Shown: piece by piece, positions 11,057 through 25,100 of the stretch
How the letters are laid out: every line of letters starts with the position of its first letter
How positions within the stretch are numbered: position 1 is the first letter of the stretch
Origin: Pseudorasbora parva
Lineage: Eukaryota > Chordata > Actinopteri > Cypriniformes > Gobionidae
DNA: 64,000 bases
Assembly (NCBI RefSeq): GCF_024679245.1
Contig: NC_090173.1
Span: 51,349,018 to 51,413,017, forward strand
Direction: 5' to 3'
Notes under the pieces: generated by a model
Told to the model about the DNA's origin: nothing
The model's input: only the letters and a program-made list of their open reading frames with translations
Database searches by the model: none
Program-made: the position numbers and the translations under genes

Positions 11057-11560
11057 CACTTAAAGGGATAGTTCACCGCTTTTTCATATTAAATTATGTT
11101 ATTCCCTTAAAGGGTTAGGTCACCCGAAAATGAAATTGATGTCATTAACTCCTCAACCTAATGTCGTTCCACACCCGTAAGACCTCCGTTCATGTTCAGA
11201 ACACAGTTTAAGATATTTTATATTTAGTCCGAGAGCGTATGCATGTGTATGCACACTATACTGTCCATGTCCAGAAAGGGAATAAAAACATCATCAAAGT
11301 AGTCCATATGGGTCATCAGTTAGTTCATTAGAATCTCTTGAAGCATCGAAAATACATTTTGGTCCAAAAATAACAAAAACTACTTCATCTTCTCTTCCGC
11401 GTTTGTGTTCAAACCACAAATAAAGGTTCAAACGGTTATGAATCAGCGGATTGATTCATGGTTTGTATCACGTGTCAAACTGCTGAAATCACGTGACATT
11501 GGAGATCCGAATCATGAATCAAGACACTGATTCATAACCGTTTGACTCTTTTTTTTTTTT
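11057..11560 (+). repeat. Cyprinid-type GGGTTAGTTCACC repeat
   Basis: Begins with AAAGGGATAGTTCACC/AAAGGGTTAGGTCACCC and carries CTAATGTCGTTCCACACCC. It is repeated in the same orientation at 26845-27260, including AATCTCTTGAAG and CAAACGGTT blocks. Non-coding. Confidence 0.7.
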
Positions 11561-11574
11561 AGTATGATGAGTGT

Positions 11575-11903
11575 GAGGTAACGCAGCTGTTTATCATATC
11601 AGAGTGTGTTTGAAATTATGTTATGTCATTTTACATTGTACGTTACTCTGTGCGTTCGCTCAGCGGCTGCTGTGACTCTTGTTCACACTGCTAAGAGTAA
11701 AGCGCTTCTGCAGAATAAAACCGGAAACCGAGAGTAACGCAGATATGACGCAATTGACAGGAGACTCCCTCAGACGTCCCGGCTCCTTGGTTAAAATAGC
11801 AATTCTCACAGTTTACAAATAAATGGAAACATTTGGGATATTGTAAGAACTCAACTGAACTTTTTATTTTTTACTGCAAAAATCCTACATAGTGCACCTT
11901 TAA
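11575..11903 (+). repeat. Right half of the GTGTACTATG/CATAGTGCACC element
   Basis: Matches the right part of the complete element at 52004-52657: TTTATCATAT, ACTGCTAAGAG, AAGCGCTTCTGCAGAATAAA and the end ACATAGTGCACCTTTAA. The left half is missing and adjoins the preceding repeat directly. Confidence 0.7.
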
Positions 11904-12646
11904 CTTCCAGCACTCCAAACAAATAATGAGTCAGGAAAAGATAAGGTAAAAATCAGCTGTAATTAAGGTTCATTCATCATACTGTGGACAATCAAGTTGA
12001 ACATGATGCATTGTGGGATACAGCACCCAGCACAATGTGCTCAATGTGTATCGTGCAGATTTTGGCAAAAGTAGCAGGTAATTTGGGTATACAGAAAAAT
12101 GTAATACTGTGCACAATATGCAGACTAATCACGGTTTTAATGAATGTCAGTCGACATGTTTCAGTGTATCTGTGCTAGTTACTTCATAAATCTCTCCGTA
12201 CAACAAAAAAACACATCTAATAAATACAACAACAAAAATCACCATACAAAAAAAGTACAAAACATTTTTTTACACCACAACACTTCATTACAAAGCAGTA
12301 CTTTTACAAATCAAAATCACGAGGTGCTCGGCGCACCAAACCCTGTACGTCACGTGAACATCACATTCAACTGATACCGCGGAGACTCTGGGATGGCACA
12401 ACACACACAGACTTACAATCACCACAGATATCCATCTGTCCATCCAGCCTCACACCACGGCGTGGGTGGCGCTGGAGACGGCGTAGCTTATGACACGAGT
12501 GTTTTCTGAAGACCTTCCCGTGGTTGGGTCAGGCCTTTTCCGTTCCTATAAAGGCCGTGGAGACGGTCAGGGAGCCGGACGCTCTGAAAGCCGGCCCTTG
12601 GCCTTCCGTCCCGGCCGGTTTTGCATCAGGTGGTGCCCTTTTGCTC
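11904..12646 (-). other. Probable 3' UTR and flank of the kelch-like gene
   Basis: No coding signal on either strand. It directly follows the kelch-like stop codon. A TTTAAT (ATTAAA on the gene strand) at 12136-12141 is a possible but weak polyadenylation signal. Confidence 0.4.
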
Positions 12647-15600
12647 TCAGTCCACGGGGAACTCGGTCTCCAAAGCCGTCCCGGGACGGCTGCCCACGTG
12701 AGTGTCCTTCCGGAGCTGCAGGGAGACACAGCTCAGCCAGCTGCGGCTGGTCGGCATCTCTCCCACGATCTCCCAGCTGTCCGAATCCTCACAGTACCGC
12801 TCTATAGTGTCATGATACCTGCAGGGAAGGCAGTTTTGTGTAGTTTTTATGTTAGCCAGCTTTAATTTCAATAAGAATCAATACAGTTGGGAATTTCACA
12901 AGAGGGCGCATAATGTCCCCCATGCAGATTTCACAATGGGTTCAAGCATGGCTGCGTTTAAACCTTGTGTTTGCGGATCAATTCGATTTTTAAGTTGTCT
13001 GAAATATCAGTTAACCTACATTGTTCTTCTTGAATTTTTTTGACTTTTTCTTATTTAGGGTCATGATCATGCATGCGAAGTTTCAACACACTGATTTGTT
13101 TTCACTTATACACACTAAATTAATGTTACGTTCATGATGTTCGCGGGTCAATTTGACCCGCATATTTTAATGTCCTAAGGCAACTGTAGAGACCCAACCT
13201 AAAAAACATTTCTTAGTTTTATTTTGTTATTTTTGTTTTAGCTAACCTATGAAGCTAAAAAAGGAGCTTTTCCCCAATTATTTCAATACAGAAATATTGT
13301 TTGTATGCCACAAATGGTAAAAATTAGCCATTTATTTTTTTCAATCTATCTAAAATACTATCTGACCTACATTGTTTTTCTTAAAATGTTGTGACTTATT
13401 TTTTTATGAACATGCATGCAAAGTTTCAAACATGCTGATGCGTTGTGAAATGTGCATACAGAAATTGTATACACTCTTGCTGTTCATGGGTCAATTTGAC
13501 CCATATAGACAGCTATTCAAACACTTTGTTGTATGTCAGAGCTCTTCAACTTTTTATTTTTAAATTTTGTGAAAATAAAAAGTTGTTTACTGTCTGTCCC
13601 TTTTTTGACAATAGACTTGAATATGACTTTTCCAACTTAAATTGTTAAAAATCTTGAATAGTTCAGAGCATAGACTTTAGTTTCTCTTTAAAGGGAACAC
13701 GTCACAGATTATTGTAGAAGAAAGTAATTAAAAGTAAAGTTTACATTTTTTATAGAAGTTTGTTTATGAAAATGTAAAGTATATAAAATATACAGTATAT
13801 TTTACAAACAATACTATACATTTTACAAAACATGTTCAACTCTAAAACTTCAAGAACATCAAAGAAAAATATCTTTAAAAAGTTCTGTGCCAAATTTTTG
13901 GTTGATATCTCAAATTAACTTTCAGTAAGATCATTTTGTGCACAGTACCAAACATTTCCACTAGAAGACCACAGGGGATTTTTCGATTTTCATATATGGT
14001 TTGAGTGGTCTGAACCACCCATTTCCATACTTTTCAAAATATTTATGAAGTAGAAATCATATTCAGGGCAGTCATTTTAAAATTTGATTTGACACTGAGT
14101 TTTATTGGCCGGTGTGGGGAGGGACAGTCTTTAAAATAGTGGTTAAAAACTTTTTTATAAATCGTAAATTCAGATATTTATTCATTGCAATGTGTAAAAA
14201 CTATTTATATTAAAAGTTATTTGTTTGTAAGTTTTTTTTTTTTTTCTCCATATTGTGATTTTTGGAGAATTGTATCGAATCCATTTAGGGTCCATTTGAC
14301 CCAGACCATAACGAATGTACCCTGAAATCGAACACTGCACAAGGTTTAAAGTGGATAACTGGTCGAATCTCTGTTTGACACTCGATATTTAATGGGAAAA
14401 CGGCCCCCGGTCCAAAGTCGACCAGAAGTTTTGGGGTTTCTTTTAAAAAATACTTTCAGTCACAGGGCTAGGCCTTTTAAATCTCATAAAATGAGGAGAT
14501 TGCAAATAATAATACATTGCATAGATGCCTCAATCGAAGTGGTAAAAAGAGACATATGGGTATGAAATCATTGCCAGATGCTGTGGGAAAATTGCGCAAT
14601 TTCATAGGTGGTGCAGCATCTCTCACCTGTCCCATCCCTCCTCTCCACCCAAAACGTAAATCTTTCCATCCACCACCGCCACGCCGGGCCGATAGCGTCT
14701 CTCCTTCATGGGAGCGCACATGGTCCACTTGTTGGTCTTGGGGTCGTAGCACTCCACCTTATCTGTGTTCTCGGTGGAAGCGTGCCAGCCGCCTGCAGAG
14801 GAGCAGCTATGAGCTACAGAACAAAACTCACGTGAATAATGAAATAAAGGCCTCCATATTCACCGATGACGTATATCTTTCCCTTCAGGATACAGGCTGC
14901 AGATCCAGAGCGAGCGATCTGCATGGGTGCCACCTCGGCCCACACGCACGTTTTAGGGTTGTACACCTGCGCCAAGTCTGTGCCGTCGCCATCTTCTAAA
15001 ACGGCACCTCCTGTGGGATTTCAGAAGAGAAACTTTTTCACAACCCTTTGAACCGGTTGTGTGAAGATCTGTGGCTGCAGTTCACGTAATGGCCACCGGT
15101 GTCGCTTTTGAGTGAGGATTTTTTTTCTCACCGGACACTAGAAACATTATCAATTCTTCAGATTTAGGAGTATAATATTTAATATGATTTTGAAGATGTT
15201 GAAGAGGATAGTTTTGAGAAGATGTTTGAGATGGCAAATATGAGGCAGATGCTGAATGTACTGAAGTGAGTTCTGATGAGGACAGAGATGATCCAAAAGC
15301 TCCAAAAGACAAGAAAATATGCTTTATTTGATTCTTCTGTAATTGGATCTCTAATATCAGGAGAGTTTTATATTATCACGACATGTAAAGATATGCGTTA
15401 GATCCAGAGCCGGGTCACTAAAGACCCGAATATGTAACACTGTTTGGCAAAAAAGTCATACAATTAATTGTAAACTCACATTTTTCCACATAGTTCTGAA
15501 GCGGTGTGATTGGCAGTGTACCCAGCATGCCTTTTAGACATTTATTGTCTATATGTACATTATTTTCAGAGCACATCCTGTCCTGTTGTGTTTTATTCAG

Positions 15601-18600
15601 TAATCAAAATGAGCTTGTGTTGGAGGAAACCTGCTACCTGTCACGTAGAGTAATCCATCCAGCGCCACCACAGCCGGACTAGTGACCGCCATCTTGACCG
15701 ACTCCATAAACTGCCATGTGTTGGTGTGAGGGTTGTAACACTCAACAGAGTCCAGACGAGAACGGCCCTCCCAGCCGCCCACAGCAAACACATATCCGTC
15801 CAACATCACCAACCCTGGAAGAGCAGAACAACACTTTTTCAAACAAGAGGGTCTTGTTTATTTCCAAACAATGGTAAAAAACAACAACAACAAAAAAAAC
15901 AGGACAGGGCAGGGTTTCATTCTAAGTCAGATGTGGGATATTCCTACTTGTTTCCACCAGATTCTGACCATGAGAGTGTAAGCCCTCCTTTTCAAGCAGG
16001 GCTCAAACCCATGTCCGCCGGCCGGACGATTTAACAATGAGGCTAAAGGCTACAACCTCTAGCGTCAGTTGCTAGAGCATCTCTTGAGATCAGAGGAGTG
16101 AGGTTTACTTGCACAGCAACTACTAGCTGGCCTCCGTTACACTTACCCCCTAAAACTCACTCTCATCCGGGTCACGGCACCAATGCAACCCCTCCTGTTC
16201 GAAATAACCGCTCCAAGCGAGACTCAAACCCAGGTCTGCTGGCATAAGAGTTGGACAGTCTAAAAATGAGGCTAAAGGCTAGAGGAGTGAGGTTTACTCG
16301 CACAGCAACTACTAACTGGCCTCTGTTAGAAGAGTATTCGATTGCCTGATATTTTGGTAAAAAGGTGTATAAAGAAGAAATTGTCAATCCTGCCACTGCA
16401 GATGTTCTATTGTAAACAAAAGACTCTCCTTGCAACAAGACACGCAGCACCTTCTCTTTTGCATACGTTTGTACAGATTTGTTGTCCGTTACCCAGTTCT
16501 GATCGAGCCACGTTCATGGGTGCCATCTCTAGCCAGGAGTCAAAACACGGGTCATAGCGCCACATCTCTCGACTGGCCGAGCCGTCTGGAAACTCACCGC
16601 CAGCCAAATACAGCATGGAGCCTGTGAAAATACACACAAAGTACATTGTTTGGACATCTCTGACCACTGGCACTTTGAATGCTTGGTAAACAGCAACTCA
16701 TTTACACCACCAACAAACAGTTGGGGTCAGCAATGGTGCACATTAAGGTCAGTTCACACCGCACAAACGCGCATGTTGGGTTGTTGGCTCAGTGTGTTAC
16801 CCCTGTCTATATCTGTTGCCGTTGGCCAGGGTTTGTTTTTATCCAAACGAACATGTTCAATCTGTCGGTGTCTGTTGAGGCAGTGTGCACATGACATTTA
16901 TTTCTCATAAAACCCTAAATCTAACAGCCAACTTGTTTGCTGGTGTTAGTTGGCATTTGTCCGGGTGGTGTGAATTGGCCTTTAAACTGATCAAATGTGA
17001 AAGGAAATACTTTTTATACATATATAAAGTACATACTACATATATATTTTTTTCCTCTCTCAAATAAATGCTGTTGTCTCTTCTTTCTACTTATCAAAGA
17101 ATCCTAAAAAATGTGGAAATATTAATTAGCATTAATCAATTTTAGCATTGATAATAATCATAAATGTTTCTTGATCATCATACTAGAATGATTTCTGAAG
17201 GATCATGTGACACTGATTAATGATGCTGAAAATACAGCTTTGATCGCAGGAATAATTTTCAGTTAACAATATATTCAAATAGTTATTTTAAATTGTAATA
17301 TTTCAAAATATTACTTTCTTATTCTATTTTTAATCAAATAAATAAAGCATTGGTGTACATTATACTTTTTTTTTAAATGTAATTTTTTTTTTAATTAATT
17401 TTTGAATGGTGACTGATTTTATTCTAAATCTCATTATATTTAAGCATTTGCTTACAAACAGCTTTTGTTTCCAAATGTTTAGTGAAAGAAGTAAAATCTA
17501 GTTTAAGCTAGGTAAATCTAGTTTAAAACAGCAAACACAAGGTTAATTTCTAATCATGTTCATGTTTATGAACCTATAAAACACGCTCATAAAAAGTAAT
17601 ATTTTAATGTATGTTTACATTTTTAACATTCCAGCAGTGTTGCTTAATTTTGCATCGGCAACAAAATCATCACAAATACATAGTGAATATTTAATATACT
17701 ATAAGACATTTATTAATATAACTGTGTTCGTCTGAAAAAATAATTCATATACACCTAGGATGACTTGAGGGTGAGTAAATCACGGGGTAATTTTCATTTT
17801 TGGGTGAACTATTCCTTTAAGACATTACTGACTGTGCTTACATTAATTTTGCATTATGAAAGCATTTTGAGATGAGAGTAGGCTACATTTAACCACTTAT
17901 GTGAATCACAAAGCATGCAAGAGCTTGTAAAAATTGAAAGCAGCTTCTGTCAGTGAGTTTCATATTTTTAATATACAAGTCCACTGCATTACAAATGACA
18001 TAAATCATGCCTTCCTAAAGCATTTGTAATATCAAGCAATCAAGCACATATCAAGCAAAGCGCACGTCTCTTCACGTGCAATGAAGAATGTCCTTGTAAT
18101 TCGCTTCAACCTTTCCGAACTTCATGAAAGATTATTTTGTGGAAGGTTTGAGTGGTGTATGTGTATGAGGAATTGGAAGCGAGCACAAAACGGGTGTTTC
18201 TAAATCACGCTCAGCATCTGCGGTTAAAGAATAAGCTCAGAAATTCTCAGAATGGATCCAGAATTGTTGTGGACAGAACCACGTGCATGGATGTTTTTTC
18301 TCGCAGGCAGACTCACCAGACACCACTAGGCCGTGTTTGCTGACGGCGAAAGGCAGGCAGGCCAGACTCTTCCACTGGCTGGTGAGGGGATCGAAACTCT
18401 CCACGCTGCGCAGAACAACCTTATCGTCCTCTCCTCCTACAGTCACAATCACCTCAGCCGTGCCTGACAGACACAAACACACACACTGGATGAGTACAGT
18501 CACACACACACATTGTGCTTGTTCCACATCAAAGCATCCCAGGATGCACCTCCAAAAGCACTGCAGAGATACAGTTAGAAAAGGTAGGGTTTTAACCAAA

Positions 18601-19041
18601 TTCAAACAGGTAAAATGATTTAAAAGCTATTAGCATGTTTTGAAATGTCATTATATTTTGTCTCAAAACTTTGAGTATCTTCATGGCATGGCGCCAATGA
18701 CGCAAACTGAATTTTGTAACAATACGCTACCGTTGAACTTGGTATTCCATATCAAATCTAATGATACTGGGTCAAACTGTTCTTTTTTTTTTATCTCCGG
18801 AGCACTAGGCTGCACTGTGCCAAAACGGTGTACGTACCCTTGGGTCATGAATGTGATAACGTACCAAGCTTCGTCTTAATACCATTGTGTAGATACAGCC
18901 TCATCCATTTTGCAGCCGCAGGCGGTGAGTGAAGCTGCATCAAATGTCTGTGTTTTGTTGGCAATCAGCACGCAAATGCATGCAATGTAAACACAAAAGT
19001 ATATTCAATCGGTATAATAGTTATCCTGGGATAATGCCATG

Positions 19042-19100
<59 letters not shown>

Positions 19101-22100
19101 AGACTCTTTAGCTCCGCCCACTGCATGCCTTCACGAGTTTGGCTGTTTTCAAAAAGAAACGCTACACTGTATGTCTTTTATAATTATAATAATATTAAAG
19201 AGTCTGTGGAGATATGAAGGATGCAATACTACTCTACAGGTACTTAAAGGGTTACTTCAGCGATTAGCATATGGCTTTGTATCAGTAGAAACCCTGGAGT
19301 ATATTCAAATGATTGTGCTTTCCCCCCTCATATCCCCCTGAGACAAGAGATTTATGCATTTTATTTCTGGAAAAATTCCTCCCGTGACGCAAATTGACGA
19401 TATTTGCGTCATCTTTGGAATGTTTGGCCAAAGGCTAAAGAATACAGCCAGCCGAGGGAGCCATTTCCGCATGTTTTCAACCAGCGCATGGGGGATGGGA
19501 GATCTTACTCACAGCTCAGCTCGCAGGGAGAGCTCAGCTCGCAGCTGCAGGCATTAATTTAAACGGATGCTGAGCAATATAAGTCTTTTAACTTCTCAAA
19601 TTAATTTCTATGAAAGTTAAGCTTCCAAAGGCATGAACTGAAACGCGCCAGACTGAACTCGCGTTGTGAATGTATGCCGCGAGTGTATTTGCGATTACCT
19701 CAGCTCTCATCAAGGGAGCTCATCAGCTCATTTATGACATTAAATGTAATCTGACTCCTAATCTGAGTTAGTGCGGTAAGACTCACGCGGCAACTCGATC
19801 GTTATATTGAACAGACACGTTCAGTATTTACTTGTAGTGTCTGTTCTCTAACTCAAACTCAGTCTCTGTAATCCAGTAGCGGTGGCTTTGGGAATGGCCT
19901 CACAGGGCAGCGAAGCATTCTGGGAATTGAAGTCTTTCATCCCCATGAGACAAAAATACATTTTCTGTCTTTTCTTGGTCTAGAAGGCACCAAATTCAAA
20001 AATAATTTCACATTTCTTCTACATTAATGACCCAGTTTAAACACAGATTCATCTTCCCAGCGCTGAAGTACTCCTTTAAGATTAACATGAGACTGGCAGA
20101 AACTGTGTGTGTGTGTTATGTACCCTTTAAGATATGTTTTAGAATATTCTAAGCCCTAGTTTGAGTTAGAGACTCCAAAACTGCTGTGATTAATGAGTTT
20201 GCTCTTCTTGATTCATGTGCCCAATTTCAAAAAACAGCTTTCCCGCTTTCGGTTCTGTGGGCTGGCCATAGATTTAAGGGAGAAAGAGGACGAGGCAGAA
20301 AAAGAAGAAGAAAAGTCTTTGCTTGACCCCTAACAATCCAGAATTACAAGGGAATTGGCTCAGATGTAACTGTAGAAACAAATGGACTTGGTTGTTGTTT
20401 CCATTTGGACAGTGTTGTTCACCTGTTGCGCGTCGAGGCCGTGCTCGGGGGCCGTACAGCTCTCCTCTGCGGTCCTGCAGCAGCAGATAGTCCTTGGCTT
20501 CAGAGATCAGCTTCTGGCACTTGAGCGACTCCTTCACAACATCCAGAGTTTCGATGACATCATGAATGTAGTACGGACTGATGAGCGGCAGCCGGATGTG
20601 CTCTACAACCTGCAAAACACATGATCCGCATTATCAGCCAATCACACAACTGGTAATCGGAAACATACGCCCGCATAAACGCATCGAAAAAGCACATCTG
20701 AACGTCTGTTTGCCATATTTGATGTGATCCAAGTACATGTGCTGATTAATGATTAAAAATGAACTAAATGATTCAATTATATAGTAAATTCGATCTGTTC
20801 ATCGTATAAAGCAGGGCTATTCAAATCTTACCCTGGAGGGCCAATGCACTGCAGAGTTTAGCTCCAACCCTGATAAAACACACCCACCTGTGATTTTCTA
20901 ATGATCCTGGAGACATTGATTAGCATGTTCAGGTGTGCTTGATTAAGGTTGGAGCTAAACTCTGCACTGCATTGGCCCTCCAGGGTAAGATTTGAATAGC
21001 CCTGGTATAAAGCAATCATGTCTCTTCAGAACACTCATTGAACCTCTCAAGAACTTTTACAACAGCTTTATGAACTTTTTGAAGCTTGAAAGATTTGGTC
21101 AAATGGACTTTCGATGGAGGGACAGAAATATCTCACATTTAAATAAAAACGTCAGCATTTGTGTTTCAAAGATTAACGGGATAGTTCACTCACAAATTAA
21201 AGTTCAACATGGAAAGCGACCAGCCAGAAGCGAGATATTGTACTTTATAACATGTTAAAAATTCATATTTTTCTTACACAAACACACTGATTCCCTTCAG
21301 AAGGTCTTTATTAACCTCCAGAGCCGTGTGGAGCACTTTTATAATGGATGGATTGATCTTTTATGGGCTTTACATGTTATCATGATAATCTGCATTATCT
21401 TCACATTATGATTAATTGTGATAATGATGCCTGTCTTAGCAAATGCCACTAATTGCAAACTAAAATCATGTCTGTACATTCAGAATGGCTTTACATTCCC
21501 GTGAGATATGCATTGAGCTTTTTCTCAAGAGCTGCAACTAAGATCTGCTCTTTAAATAACTGCATAGCAACAATGACACGCAAACACAGCAATCTAAGCC
21601 CATCCAATCAGGGCTAATTCTACGTTTCTCCCACAGCTCTGTGTGTAAAGTGACCGTTCTCTTCATAATCATGATGACCTTTCACAGGCTTACTTCATCA
21701 AAACACACAAAAGGCGGCTAATCCCAGACATCTGCCGGAGCTCCACCACGGACATGAGAGAGACCCACCCGCTCTACTGAGATCAAAATACACAAACACA
21801 AACCCTATGTCTCACAAAACAGTGGAGCTTGACAACAGAGCGCCCAACCAGGGGCTCGTTCTTCGTCACTTAGCTGGATTTGATTGTTGACGATTTGACA
21901 TGATCTCAGATTGTTTCATGTAAACAGGATTAGATTGCATCTCTTTTAAGTGGCACTGACACTTAAAATCTGTCTCAACCACAGCTACTTTATTTCAAGA
22001 GTTCCTTATTACAAGTTTTCAAAATTAATTAGAAAATAATATTATAATGGTGTAGTCTACACTCTTATAGGTAAAAAGGAAGTCCTGCACACTATCGACA

Positions 22101-25100
22101 CTTGCAAAAGACATCAAAAACGTTTTATTACCAACGCTTCGTTCTCATAACTTTCATCAAGCATATCATACACTCTTAAAAATAAAGGTTAAAAACAGGT
22201 TTTCACAGCGATGACAAAGAAGAACCATTTTTGGTTCCCCAGAGAACCTCAGTGATGTGTTCTTAAAAGAACCCTTTTAATAGAACATTGTTACAATCTA
22301 TAGAACTTTCATATGTTCCATTTCAGATATTCCAGTATCGATGCATTTTGAAATATCAGTATTTTTGGCAACACCACAAGCCATAGAGGATTTTTTATTT
22401 AAAGCGACAGTCACGCTACACTTTCTGTTCCATTGACCTGCATTTCAGTGCTGAAAATGGAAACTCAAGCTCATATGAAGATGTTCAAGTTTGGAGAGAA
22501 TTTGTATCACTTGAAGACATGTGAACAACAGAGTGATACTTTGTGCCATGACCTCTTAGTTCAAAGCCACAGCATTGCAGAGAAGTGTAGACTGCATATT
22601 TCCACATTTTGGATTTATTATTATTTGTTATATGTTGACTTTGTGTTTTAAATAAGAGATTTTATCCTCCAAGTGTATTGTTACTGCCCAATAAGTGTTA
22701 TAGCATTACTAAAATCAGAAAACCAGCACATGTGGGGAAGACGTTGATATTGCTTCTGTTCTGACTGACCTTCTCGAAGCTCTGTCTGCGCGAGGGGTTT
22801 TTCTCCAGCCAAACAATGGCCGCCTCAAACACGGTCTCCTCTTTTGGCACGTTCAGAAGGTCACTGGAAATGATCTCGGTCAGTTTATCGGCACAAAGAG
22901 AAAGAAACTCCTCCTGCAGGGTGAGACAGAAGAGAAGGAAGGTATATATCCATAGTATTAAAGCACAATTTTTCTCCTGGTTTCCACGTCATTGCTGTTT
23001 GATCTGATATCAATGGTTTATAACAAAGCACTGAATTTAAATACTTCTAACTAGATCTCGCTGCTATGTTAATAATTTTGCAGCAAATTCAGACGTGGGC
23101 CGTGAGCAAACCCGTTCTGCGCTGTCTATTATTGCTCATTTTCAGTTTGATGTTTCATATATGTAACAGAAATGGCAGCTCTTATCAGTTGTGGTGGCAC
23201 CAGTGCGGCCTCTGACAAAATTGTTTCACCCCAGCAGGAAAAAAAGGTCGTAGTCTGGAGCCCTCATATATTTTTTAATTAGTTTCGGGTCAAAATGACC
23301 CAAGGGAAGGATGAATAATAAGGCAATTATAAAAGGCAATCACTTCCAGGGGGCACCTAAATATCCGCTGATAATGGGAAAGGTAATGTGTGATGCTGAC
23401 ACAGGGCTCCAGACTAACGTTTTTCATTAGAAGCACAGTGGCCCCCAAATGAAAATGTAAGGGGCGCAACCAGAAAATGCAGGGGCGCACATGTAAATCA
23501 ACATGCTAATTTCCACTGTATTACTAATAAATACTCAAAGAATGACAAAATCTTGAGCCAATATTCGAGTATGAGATGTGATTTGTTGAATTCAGTGAAC
23601 GAATACGCCCTTTACTGACCGAGATACTTTTGAGTCTGAACGAGATCTAGCTCATGAACAGACTGAATGAACTGGTACATGTCGTTCGTAAAGTTAACAT
23701 AATGAGCCAGTTGTTGAACGATATTGATAGCGAACGCTTGGCTCGTAAAGTTTGGCGTATTTGCAGTAAAAAAAGAAATCTACACTGTAATAAAAACAGT
23801 GTAATAACGCAGGCTGATGGGTAAATGATTACTGTACAGAGTATAAGCACTGGTTTTGTGTTTGTATTATGTATATTTGAACAGGTTTCTTCTTTTAAAT
23901 AAAATGACCATTACGTTTGAGTCATGTACTTTTATAAAAACTAATATAAAAATAACAAAACATTGTGACAATATTGGTTAAATAGATCTTGTGCGTCACG
24001 TCAGCAAATATAGCATTCTAGAGAGAAATTTACTGGTCGCACATGTGCAACTGGATGTAAAATTCAGTTGCACACTCAAATTTTGGTAGCAAAATGCAAC
24101 CATTTGGTGGCAGTCTGGAGCCCCGTGACATGGACCTGCTGTGGGGTAAGTGTGCATGACTTTAGGAGTTCACCTGTTGGCACACGCTGCTGAAGTGCTG
24201 CTGGATGTACTCCATGCTGCGTCGCTCCAGCTCTCGGCACGAGTGCGCCTCGGCGAAGCAGTGGATGCCCACGCAGTTGATCTCGTCCATCTGCCGCTCC
24301 ATGAACCGGCAGCAGGCCTCCCGCACCGCCATCACGTCCAGCAGATTAGCGGCCGCTAGCAGCGCCTGCACGTTGGCTTTGGAGATCACCACCTCCGCCG
24401 TGTAGGCGTAGCTCACCAGCATGCCGATCATCTGCGGCTCCACCCCGTTGATCGCCACACGCTCCTGCCGGGACTCCATCAGGTCGGTGGAGAACATGGC
24501 CTGTGCCAACGACACACCACAGCTTTTAAGGGATAGTTCACCCAAAAATGAAAATTCTCTCATTAATACCTCACCCTAAGGTTGTTCGACAACCGTCAGA
24601 CCTCCGTTCATCTTTAGAACACAAATGAAGATATTAGTGTTGAAATCCGATGGCTCAGAAAGGCCTTCATTGACACCAATGTCATTTCCTCTCTCAAGAC
24701 CCATAAAGGCTCTAAAGACGTCGATACAAAGCCCATCTCACTACAGCGGCTCTACAATCATTTTATGAAGCAACGAGAATAGTTTTTGTGAGCAAAATAA
24801 ATAAATAACGTCTTATATAGTCGTTAGTCGATGAGACAATTTCAAAACAAAGCTTCAAACCGTTATTAACTAGCGTATAAATAATATAAATAAATATAAA
24901 TATTCATAAAATGATTGTAGAGCCACTGTAGTGAGATGGGCTTTGTAACAACGTCTTTAGTGCCTTTAGAGATGGTGTCAATGAAGGCCTTTCTGAGCCA
25001 TCGGATTTCAACAAAAATATAATATTAACATTTTTAACACTTTAAATAGAAAACAAATAATTTCTCGCATGAGGGAATTAGTGGATACCATAGCCACTTG

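Noticed and set aside
12490..12865. Two + strand open frames over 100 codons
   Set aside because: They overlap the GC-rich last kelch-like coding exon in antisense; no family resemblance.
14517..14999. 160-codon open frame on the + strand
   Set aside because: It lies opposite kelch-like exons at 15010-14864 and 14792-14627, whose splice sites and kelch motifs on the minus strand are clear. It is an antisense shadow.
15110..15490. Possible piggyBac-type remnant (acidic frame near 15190-15270 and GGGTCACTAAAGACCC at 15410)
   Set aside because: Resemblance is suggestive, but no termini, TTAA flank or transposase motif could be established.
24150..24405. + strand frames over the second kelch-like exon
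   Set aside because: Shadows of the BTB/BACK coding sequence on the other strand.
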